NCBI GenBank assembly: GCA_021812925.1
Contig: JAKAMK010000002.1
Location: 1-26,941, forward strand
Direction of reading: 5' to 3'
From: a bacterium
GTDB taxonomy: Bacteria; Patescibacteria; Paceibacteria; UBA9973; UBA2103
DNA length: 26,941 nt
Part shown: one piece after another, positions 21,155 to 26,941 of the stretch
Layout: each line of letters begins with the position of its first letter
Position numbering within the stretch: the stretch's first letter is position 1
Notes under the pieces: generated by a model
The model's database searches: none
What the model saw: only the letters and a program-made list of their open reading frames with translations
What the model was told of the DNA's origin: nothing
Position numbers and translations under genes: made by a program

Positions 21155-22393
21155 ATGAGTCCCCAGGTACTCGCGTACCCCTTCCTCTTCATCGCGATAT
21201 TCTTCGAGTCGTTCGTGCTCGTCACGTTCCTCTCGGAGCCCGCGCGGAAGGCACGCGCCCGCACCCCGCGCGGCGTCTACCCGTCCGTGGCCGTCATCGT
21301 GCCCTGCTATAACGAGGAATCGACCATCGCGGGAACCTGCGAGAGCCTCCTCGCCCTCGACTACCCCGTCGACAAGCTCGAGCTCGTCCTCGTCGACGAC
21401 GGCTCAACCGACGGCACGCCCGCCGCGATGGCTCGCTTCGCCGATAATCCGCGCGTGAAGGTCATCCGCAAGGAGAACGGCGGCAAGCACACCGCACTGA
21501 ACGCAGGGCTCGCGGCTACCCGCGCGGAATTCGTCGGCTGCCTCGACGCGGACTCGTTCGTCGAGCCCGACGCGCTCAAGGAGCTCATCGATACGTTCGA
21601 GGACCCCCAGGTCGCCGCGACGACCGCCGCGATGACCGTGCACGAACCGAAGAACCTCATCGAGCACATGCAGAGCGCCGAGTACACGTTCGGCGTCACC
21701 TTGCGCCACGCGCTCGCTGCCGTGAACGGTCTCTACGTGACGCCCGGTCCGTTCTCGTTCTACCGGCGCTCGGTAGTCGAGAAGCTCGGCGGCTTCCGCG
21801 AGGGCCACAAGACCGAGGACATGGAGATGGCGCTCCGCATCCAGCGGGAGGGCTACCGCATCGAGAACGCGCCGCGCGCACGTGTCTACACGAAGGCGCC
21901 ACGCTCGCTCCTGCGCCTCGTGAAGCAGCGCACGCGCTGGACGACCGGCTTCATGCGCAACATGCGCTACGAGTACCGCGGCCTTATCGGCCGCAGCCGG
22001 TACGGCGCGCTCGGCACACTCGTGCTCCCCATCGGCATCGTCGCCCTTTTCGGTGGCATGCTCCTCTTCGGCCTCGCCTTCTACGAGCTCCTCGCGCACG
22101 CGGCGGCGGCCTTTGCACTGCGCGCGGGCGTTCCGCTCGCTTACGCGTACCTGCCGCGCTGGAACGGCTTCGACTGGTTCTACCTGCCCTCAAGCCTGTA
22201 CCTCCTCCTCGGTGCTGCCACCGTACTCGCCTCCGTCACCATGATCGTGATCGGCAAGCGCCTCTCAAACGCGCCGCAGCCGCTCCTCCTCGGCATCATT
22301 TCGTATGTGCTCTTCTACGGTCTTGTCGCCCCGCTCTGGGTCATCCGCGCAGCGACCGATGTAGCGCTCGGCACCGAGCGCCGCTGGAAGTAA
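21155..22393 (+). CDS. Family 2 processive-type glycosyltransferase (membrane)
   Basis: A 412-residue inverting glycosyltransferase of the BcsA/IcaA/HAS type that probably polymerises or exports a surface polysaccharide. An N-terminal membrane segment (YPFLFIAIFFESFVLVTFL) precedes the GT-A domain with VIVPCYNEE, VLVDDGSTDG, GCLDADSF (DxD), KTEDMEMAL (the TED catalytic base) and QRTRW (the QxxRW product-binding motif). Three to four membrane helices follow (about 285-400). The start at 21155 follows TATACT. It stands alone, divergent from the HIT gene. Sugar specificity cannot be read from sequence. Confidence 0.92.
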   Translation: MSPQVLAYPFLFIAIFFESFVLVTFLSEPARKARARTPRGVYPSVAVIVPCYNEESTIAGTCESLLALDYPVDKLELVLVDDGSTDGTPAAMARFADNPRVKVIRKENGGKHTALNAGLAATRAEFVGCLDADSFVEPDALKELIDTFEDPQVAATTAAMTVHEPKNLIEHMQSAEYTFGVTLRHALAAVNGLYVTPGPFSFYRRSVVEKLGGFREGHKTEDMEMALRIQREGYRIENAPRARVYTKAPRSLLRLVKQRTRWTTGFMRNMRYEYRGLIGRSRYGALGTLVLPIGIVALFGGMLLFGLAFYELLAHAAAAFALRAGVPLAYAYLPRWNGFDWFYLPSSLYLLLGAATVLASVTMIVIGKRLSNAPQPLLLGIISYVLFYGLVAPLWVIRAATDVALGTERRWK

Positions 22394-22520
22394 TCTCGCC
22401 GGTTCCCAGTATTGCAATTGTCCCGAGCGCAGGGCGATCTGCCGAACGACGAACAGGGGCCTTCCTTCGCGCGGACCGGCCGAGCGAGGGAGTGCATGGG
22501 CAGCACGCCTAACGCAAGCC

Positions 22521-22549
22521 TTGCGCGTTTATCCGTTACGCTCTAGAGT
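22521..22549 (+). promoter_or_regulatory. Promoter of the thioredoxin-like membrane protein gene
   Basis: TTGCGC (22521-22526), 17-nt spacer, TAGAGT (22544-22549), then 6 nt to ATG 22556. No Shine-Dalgarno, so a leaderless message is likely. Between 22394 and 22520 I see nothing else. Confidence 0.55.
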
Positions 22550-22555
22550 CGCAGC

Positions 22556-23227
22556 ATGTCCCTCGCCACCCGGAATGCCCTCATCGCGCTCGGTATCACA
22601 GTACTGCTCGTCGCGACCGTCGTGTTCGCGGTGAACTACCTGAACCAAGAGCGCGTCGCCGAGCTCACGGCCATCGAGGACCAGCTCTCGATCGACACCC
22701 TCTCTCTCGATACCCAGTTCTCGCTCCTCGAAGCAGCGCCCTGCGACACGGCGACCTCGACCGACATCACGGGAGAGCTTACCGACCTCGGCACCCGGCT
22801 CGCCTACGCGGAAGCGCAGCTCGGGAGCGACAACGCGGAAGTCATCCGACTGAAGCAGCAGTATTCCCTGCTTGAGATACGCGACTACCTCGTGACGAAG
22901 CAGCTCGCGGCCGCCTGCGGCACGAAGCCAGTGACCGTGCTCTACTTCTACTCAAACGCAGGCGACTGCAGCGACTGCGACCGCGCGGGCTACGCGCTCT
23001 CCTACCTGCGTAACACGTACCCCACGCTCCGCGTCTACTCGTTCGACTACAACCTCTCCCTGGGCGCGCTGCGGACGCTCCTCACGGTCGAGAAGGTGCA
23101 GGACCGGCTCCCCGCGTTCATCATTAACGGCAAGACGAGCTACGGATTCACCGACCTCGCGACCCTCGAGGGGCAGTTCCCGAAGGGCGCGCTCGCGACC
23201 ACGACCGCGACGAGCACGTCACGGTAA
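22556..23227 (+). CDS. Membrane-anchored thioredoxin-like protein
   Basis: A 223-residue protein with an N-terminal membrane anchor (ALIALGITVLLVATVVFAV, about 8-26) and a helical, coiled-coil-like segment (about 30-115). A thioredoxin-fold domain follows: VTVLYFYSNAGDCSDCDRAG with CSDC at 138-141, RVYSFDYN, and the cis-Pro strand RLPAFIING. It probably acts in thiol-disulfide exchange outside the membrane. An additional Cys63/Cys121 pair flanks the coiled segment. The Thr/Ser-rich tail ends the protein. No partner oxidoreductase is adjacent. Confidence 0.82.
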   Translation: MSLATRNALIALGITVLLVATVVFAVNYLNQERVAELTAIEDQLSIDTLSLDTQFSLLEAAPCDTATSTDITGELTDLGTRLAYAEAQLGSDNAEVIRLKQQYSLLEIRDYLVTKQLAAACGTKPVTVLYFYSNAGDCSDCDRAGYALSYLRNTYPTLRVYSFDYNLSLGALRTLLTVEKVQDRLPAFIINGKTSYGFTDLATLEGQFPKGALATTTATSTSR

Positions 23228-23416
23228 ATGCTACGTACCAAATAGCACGAATCAAAAACTCATTTTGAGTACGCTTGGCACTTGCTGTTTGACTCTTGGT
23301 GCTTACTACTCGCGAGCCGTCTCTCGGACCCGAATCGAGGACTTCCACGTTACCGTAAGCGGAGCTGAGCCAGAATGAATGTCCGCATTCGATTCTGAGA
23401 AGCGAGCGGGAGGGGT
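23228..23416. other. Intergenic region with no supported gene
   Basis: Lower GC than its surroundings. A minus-strand open frame (23148-23456) crosses it, but it begins inside the tRNA terminator, has no ribosome-binding site and overlaps the end of the thioredoxin-like gene. I treat it as non-coding. Confidence 0.4.
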
Positions 23417-23449
23417 ATAAAAAATCTGCCCTGAGAAAGGCTGATTTTT
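23417..23449 (-). terminator. Terminator downstream of tRNA-Thr
   Basis: On the minus strand AAAATCAGCC (23439-23448) pairs with GGCAGATTTT (23421-23430) with one mismatch, followed by a T-run. It ends the tRNA-Thr transcript. Confidence 0.75.
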
Positions 23450-23480
23450 GATACAAAGGGGGTTTTCCTTCTCCCGTTAG

Positions 23481-23554
23481 AGCCGAGGGTGAGATTCGAA
23501 CTCACGGCCTGCTGTTTACAAAACAGCTGCTCTAACCAACTGAGCTACCTCGGC
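23481..23554 (-). tRNA. tRNA-Thr (anticodon UGU)
   Basis: A full cloverleaf can be drawn: acceptor GCCGAGG/CCTCGGC, D arm GCTC-AGTTGGTTA-GAGC, anticodon stem GCTGT/ACAGC with loop TTTGTAA (anticodon TGT), and T arm GTGAG-TTCGAAT-CTCAC. The discriminator is T and CCA is not encoded. It reads ACA codons. The U73 discriminator matches the TGGA bulge of the thrS T-box. A TAGTAT -10 lies 9 nt upstream. Confidence 0.96.
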
Positions 23555-23563
23555 GCACGTACC

Positions 23564-23569
23564 ATACTA
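23564..23569 (-). promoter_or_regulatory. -10 box of tRNA-Thr
   Basis: TAGTAT on the minus strand, 9 nt before the first base of the tRNA. Confidence 0.5.
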
Positions 23570-23575
23570 CCAAAG

Positions 23576-23615
23576 CCGACGCCGCGGGGTCGGCTCCCCG
23601 ACCCTGCGGCGTCGG
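23576..23615 (-). terminator. Hairpin after the 23643-24047 gene
   Basis: An 18-bp GC-rich stem (23576-23593 with 23598-23615) with one mismatched or wobble pair and a 4-nt loop. The following minus-strand sequence CTTTGG is only weakly T-rich. It separates the translation-factor genes from the tRNA. Confidence 0.6.
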
Positions 23616-23642
23616 GGCTGAGCTAGAGCGGCGAACGCCTTC

Positions 23643-24047
23643 CTAGCGCACCTCCTCCGGATGGCTCGCCTCGAGCTGCTCCTTGAAGTCGGCGAGCGTC
23701 TTCACGAACTCGCGCGACGCTTCGCGTGAGGGTGTCCCGTCTACGTGCCCGTGCATGCGCAGGTAGCGCACGGCGCGCGTGAGGAGCCGCTCGGCGAAGC
23801 GCACGGCGCGCAGCGTCGCGTGCGCGACCGCATGCGCGACGAGCGCGGAAAGGCGGCGCACCTCCTCGCGCAGGAATGCGGCGAGGTCGACATGGGCGAC
23901 GATGAATTCGGCGCGCTCCACGTGCGTGTCGAGCTGCGCACGGAAGCCTGCAAGAAACCGCACGCCACGGGCGGCCTCGTACGCCGTAAGCCCGAGGAAC
24001 GCTACGAGGAGCGTGAGTGAGGCGAGGATGGCGATGAGGTACGCCAT
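23643..24047 (-). CDS. Small single-pass membrane protein
   Basis: A 134-residue protein with one N-terminal membrane helix (YLIAILASLTLLVAFLGLTAYEAA) and a long amphipathic, Arg/Ala/His-rich helical region rich in RAVRFAERLLTRAVRYL-like stretches. The tail is charged (FKEQLEASHPEEVR). No family is recognised. Its ATG lies 6 bp after the tsf stop, so translation is probably coupled. A GGGG run just upstream could serve as a poor ribosome-binding site. Confidence 0.7.
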   Translation of the reverse strand: MAYLIAILASLTLLVAFLGLTAYEAARGVRFLAGFRAQLDTHVERAEFIVAHVDLAAFLREEVRRLSALVAHAVAHATLRAVRFAERLLTRAVRYLRMHGHVDGTPSREASREFVKTLADFKEQLEASHPEEVR

Positions 24048-24053
24048 GGCCCC

Positions 24054-24635
<582 letters not shown>

Positions 24636-24657
24636 ATGCGAATATGATTCTAACAGT

Positions 24658-24683
24658 AAAACGTTCCGGCGAGGACCGGAACG
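24658..24683 (-). terminator. Terminator between rpsB and tsf
   Basis: Perfect 8-bp stem CGTTCCGG/CCGGAACG with a 6-nt loop, followed on the minus strand by TTTTACT. Confidence 0.75.
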
Positions 24684-24698
24684 ACGCGGGACACTGGA

Positions 24699-25397
24699 TT
24701 ACGCTGCGCGCCCCTTCTCGTACGCGCCCGCGAGCTCTCCGAGGACGAGGCGCACGGTCTCGCGCGACGAGTCGTTCGCGACGACCGGGTACGCGGCCTG
24801 CGCGAGGTCGCAGTCGCTCGACAGGAGCGCGATGATGGGGATGCTCGCGTCATTCGCCTCCTTCACGGCATGCTTCTCGTGCTTCGTGTCGACGATGAGG
24901 AGCGCGTCCGGGCGCTTCGCGAGCTCCGTGATGCCGTCGAGGCGCTCCGAAAGGCGCGCCATCTCGCGCTCGAGCCGCACGATCTCGAGCTTCGTGTGCT
25001 GCTTCGCGAGGGTGCCCGCAGCTTTCTTCTCTTTGAGGTCTGCAAGGCGATCAATGCGCTTCTTGATTTCCGGCCAGTTCGAGATGGTGCCGCCGAGCCA
25101 GCGGGTCGCGACGTACGGTGCGCCGACCTTCTCAGCCGTCTCCTTCACGAGGCTCGCGATCTCGGTCTTGCCGCCCACGAAGAGCACAGTCTTGCCGTCC
25201 TTCGCGAGGGTCGCCATCGCGCGCTTAGCTGCCTCGAGCTGTGCCTCGGTCTTCGCGAGATCGATGATGTCCTGGCGGCCCTTCTGGCCGACGAGGAACG
25301 GCTTCATGGACGGATGACGGCGACTCTTCACCTGCGCGAAATGCGCCCCACTATCGAAGAGGCGCTTCACCTCGCCCGTATCTGCGGTCGTATTCAT
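24699..25397 (-). CDS. rpsB: 30S ribosomal protein S2 (uS2)
   Basis: A 232-residue uS2. Features are LFDSGAHFAQVKSRRHPSMKPF, VLFVGGKTEIA, APYVATRWLGGTISNW, a central coiled region (IKKRIDRLADLKEKKAAG) and PDALLIVDTKHEKHAVKEAN...IPIIALL. The start at 25397 (MNTTADTG) is chosen over a longer frame because the conserved region begins just after it and TATAGT lies 10 nt upstream. The usual rpsB-tsf order is kept, with a terminator in between. Confidence 0.96.
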   Translation of the reverse strand: MNTTADTGEVKRLFDSGAHFAQVKSRRHPSMKPFLVGQKGRQDIIDLAKTEAQLEAAKRAMATLAKDGKTVLFVGGKTEIASLVKETAEKVGAPYVATRWLGGTISNWPEIKKRIDRLADLKEKKAAGTLAKQHTKLEIVRLEREMARLSERLDGITELAKRPDALLIVDTKHEKHAVKEANDASIPIIALLSSDCDLAQAAYPVVANDSSRETVRLVLGELAGAYEKGRAA

Positions 25398-25407
25398 TGG
25401 TGGCTGC

Positions 25408-25413
25408 ACTATA
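25408..25413 (-). promoter_or_regulatory. -10 box of rpsB
   Basis: TATAGT on the minus strand ends 10 nt before the rpsB ATG, with no Shine-Dalgarno between. Confidence 0.55.
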
Positions 25414-25446
25414 CACGAGGGTCCGTACCAAGGCAACCCGCCCCGT

Positions 25447-25475
25447 CCATGTGGGACCTCGTAGGTCCCACATGG
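25447..25475. other. 13-bp perfect hairpin after prfA
   Basis: CCATGTGGGACCT (25447-25459) pairs with 25463-25475 around a 3-nt loop, directly after the prfA stop. No T-run follows on either strand, so it is either a non-canonical terminator or a small repetitive palindrome. Confidence 0.6.
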
Positions 25476-25476
25476 G

Positions 25477-26427
25477 TCATGCTTCCTCGGCCGGGCCGAC
25501 CCCGCCTCCCGCCGACGCCGCCTCGAGCGCCTCGACGATGGCATCGAGGTCGCCCGCGAGGATGCGGGGGAGGTTGTGCCAGCTCTCCTTCAGCCGGTGG
25601 TCGGTCACGCGGTCCTGGAGAAAATTGTACGTGCGGATCTTCTCCGATCGGTCGCCGGTGCCTATCTGCTCCTTGCGCTCCGCCGCGTGCTTCTTCGCCT
25701 CCTCCTCTTCATGGAGCTGCTCGAGCTTCGCGGTGAGGATGGCGAGCGCCTTCTCGCGGTTCGCCTGCTGGCTGCGCTCCGCCTGGCTCCGCACCTCGAG
25801 GCCGGTCGGCGTGTGGATGAGGCGCACCGCGGTCTCGACCTTGTTCACGTTCTGGCCGCCCGCGCCGCCCGCGCGGGAAAACTCCATCTCGAGGTCGGCC
25901 GGATTCACCGTGATGGTCGACTTTGCGCGTATAGGGAGCACGGCGACCGACGCGGTCGACGTATGGATGCGGCCGGATTTCTCGGTCGCCGGCACACGCT
26001 GCACGCGATGGACGCCCGTCTCGTACCGCAACGCGTCGTAGGCGCCTTTCCCCGATACCTCGAGCGTGAGGTCATCCACGATGCGCGTCTTCCACCCGCG
26101 GCGTTCGGCAAACTTCTGGTACATATCCTTCAGCTCGTGCGCGAAGATAGACGCCTCGTCGCCGCCCGCGCCCGCGCGGAATTCCATGACGACCGCGATG
26201 GGCGCAGACGCCTCTTCCTTCTCCTTCGCGAGGATGCGCTCAATTTCCGCCAAGATGCCTACCTGCCGGGCGCGGATGCGCTTCTCATCTTCCGCTGCCA
26301 TGGCGCCGAGCTCGGCATCCTCCCCTGCTGCCGCGCGCGCATCCGCCGCCTCGTCCTCGAGGCGCTCGTACTCCTCCGCGAGGTACGCGGTAGCAAAATT
26401 CTTCTTGAACTCTGGTGAGTATTCCAT
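25477..26427 (-). CDS. prfA: Peptide chain release factor 1
   Basis: Reads UAA and UAG. The 316-residue protein shows the codon-recognition P-A-T motif in [18 protein letters not shown], the catalytic GGQ in [17 protein letters not shown], and [12 protein letters not shown] in domain 2. It is shorter than the 360-residue E. coli protein, mainly in the N-terminal domain. The start at 26427 has TATCAT (26434-26439) 6 nt upstream and no Shine-Dalgarno. Confidence 0.95.
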   Translation of the reverse strand: MEYSPEFKKNFATAYLAEEYERLEDEAADARAAAGEDAELGAMAAEDEKRIRARQVGILAEIERILAKEKEEASAPIAVVMEFRAGAGGDEASIFAHELKDMYQKFAERRGWKTRIVDDLTLEVSGKGAYDALRYETGVHRVQRVPATEKSGRIHTSTASVAVLPIRAKSTITVNPADLEMEFSRAGGAGGQNVNKVETAVRLIHTPTGLEVRSQAERSQQANREKALAILTAKLEQLHEEEEAKKHAAERKEQIGTGDRSEKIRTYNFLQDRVTDHRLKESWHNLPRILAGDLDAIVEALEAASAGGGVGPAEEA

Positions 26428-26433
26428 ACACAG

Positions 26434-26439
26434 ATGATA
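26434..26439 (-). promoter_or_regulatory. -10 box of prfA (leaderless type)
   Basis: TATCAT on the minus strand, 6 nt before the ATG. Confidence 0.5.
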
Positions 26440-26469
26440 GCGTATAGCTTATAGCGAATAGCCGGATGC

Positions 26470-26500
26470 GGAAAGCCCGCCGCTACGCGGCGGGCTTTCC
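26470..26500. terminator. Terminator after rpmE
   Basis: Stem GGAAAGCCCGCCGC with its complement (26470-26483 with 26487-26500). The flanking TATAGCGAATAGC on the left and GCTATTTGCTATG on the right echo the flanks of the 16097-16130 terminator. Confidence 0.75.
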
Positions 26501-26512
26501 ATTCGCTACCCG

Positions 26513-26770
26513 CTATTTGCTATGTGCCTTTTTCGAAGCACGCTGCTTGAAGCGTTCGACGCGTCCGGTCTTGTCGAGCATGCGATCCTCGCCCGTGTAG
26601 AACGGATGGCTCTTCGACGAGATTTCAACGACAAACTTCGGGTACTCCTTCCCCTCGTACTTCGTAGTCTCGGTCGTGTGGATGGTCGAGCCGATGAGGA
26701 ACCGCGCGCCCGAGGCGAGGTCCTCGAATACGACGTCGCGGTAGTCGGCGGGATGGATGTCAGTCTTCAT
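26513..26770 (-). CDS. rpmE: 50S ribosomal protein L31 (bL31), zinc-free form
   Basis: An 85-residue bL31 with [63 protein letters not shown]. It lacks the CxxC zinc-binding cysteines, so it is the Cys-minus (type B-like) form. The start at 26770 follows TATAGT with a 9-nt gap and no Shine-Dalgarno. Confidence 0.94.
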   Translation of the reverse strand: MKTDIHPADYRDVVFEDLASGARFLIGSTIHTTETTKYEGKEYPKFVVEISSKSHPFYTGEDRMLDKTGRVERFKQRASKKAHSK

Positions 26771-26779
26771 GATGCGGGG

Positions 26780-26785
26780 ACTATA
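26780..26785 (-). promoter_or_regulatory. -10 box of rpmE (leaderless type)
   Basis: TATAGT on the minus strand, ending 9 nt before the ATG. Confidence 0.5.
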
Positions 26786-26787
26786 CC

Positions 26788-26825
26788 AGAGACGGCGCGC
26801 GGCGGCAACGCCGCGCGCCGTCTCT
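26788..26825 (-). terminator. Strong hairpin after the right-edge surface gene
   Basis: Perfect 17-bp stem (26788-26804 with 26809-26825) with a 4-nt loop, 7 bp after the stop codon of the partial gene. It has no long T-run. It lies just upstream of the rpmE promoter. Confidence 0.65.
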
Positions 26826-26832
26826 GACTATG

Positions 26833-26941
26833 CTAGAACGTCGTAAACCCAGGCAGAAGGTTCACGATGACAGAGTCGGAGACCGGATTGCCCTTCGTCG
26901 TGCAGGAGATGGTGTACACGGACTGGGCGGAGATGGTCTCG
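26833..26941 (-). CDS. 3' end of an Ig-like surface protein (partial)
   Basis: The minus frame entering from the right edge reads ETISAQSVYTISCTTKGNP, then VSDSVIVNLLPGFTTF and a TAG stop at 26835-26833. The pattern (YTISC ... G ... SVIV) matches the last strands of the Ig-like repeats in the 10432-13452 protein. It ends without a membrane anchor. Only 36 residues are visible. Confidence 0.65.
   Translation of the reverse strand, partial: ETISAQSVYTISCTTKGNPVSDSVIVNLLPGFTTF

Noticed and set aside
23148..23456. Minus-strand open frame of about 100 residues beside tRNA-Thr
   Set aside because: It starts inside the tRNA terminator, has no ribosome-binding site and overlaps the thioredoxin-like gene. 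It has a plausible composition, so a homology search could revive it.

Overview
The window is about 27 kb of GC-rich, densely coded bacterial chromosome. It looks like Candidate Phyla Radiation / Patescibacteria (Parcubacteria-type) DNA. That placement is an inference from short housekeeping genes (EF-Ts 193 aa, RF1 316 aa, a ThrRS without its TGS domain), a single-chain PheRS with an FDX-ACB tail, a sortase plus Ig-repeat surface protein, and many genes with a -10 box only 6-10 nt before the ATG and no Shine-Dalgarno. TGA is used as a stop, so this is not a recoded (code 25) lineage.

Layout. 1-1007: start of an unidentified gene, rnhB, and a small Arg-rich protein, all on minus. 1120-4419: dnaE, which carries an in-frame 123-bp palindromic insert. 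4375-7107: a complete diversity-generating retroelement (DGR) made of reverse transcriptase, Avd on the opposite strand, template repeat, and a target gene with the variable repeat at its 3' end. The DGR is bracketed by a perfect 41-bp direct repeat of the dnaE 3' end, so it looks like a discrete insertion. 7150-8032: two small unknown genes, each with a terminator. 8075-10112: a T-box leader and thrS. 10113-10431: nested palindromic repeats, one related to the dnaE insert. 10432-16064: a surface block of Ig-repeat protein with an internal IPYTG sorting motif, a Cys-rich exported protein, a class E/F-like sortase, and a membrane-anchored CARDB-like protein. 16160-18259: gyrB. 18398-18739: a small secreted protein. 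18819-19483: a winged-helix/Cas2-like (PaaX-type) gene bracketed by two related palindromes that overlap its start and stop codons. 19558-23227: PheRS, a HIT protein, a BcsA-like glycosyltransferase, and a membrane-anchored thioredoxin-like protein. 23481-26770: tRNA-Thr(UGU), a small membrane protein, tsf, rpsB, prfA and rpmE. The right edge holds the 3' end of another Ig-like surface protein.

How the parts work together. The strongest result is the DGR. TR and VR align over 116 bp without gaps, and all 14 differences fall on TR adenines (14 of 28 A, 0 of 88 non-A), giving 11 amino-acid changes in the target's C-terminus. Two other unexplained systems stand out: the palindrome-bracketed Cas2-like gene, and the small palindromic element that sits both inside dnaE and in an intergenic region with different inverted arms. 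The thrS T-box bulge (TGGA) matches the U73 discriminator of the tRNA-Thr in the same window.
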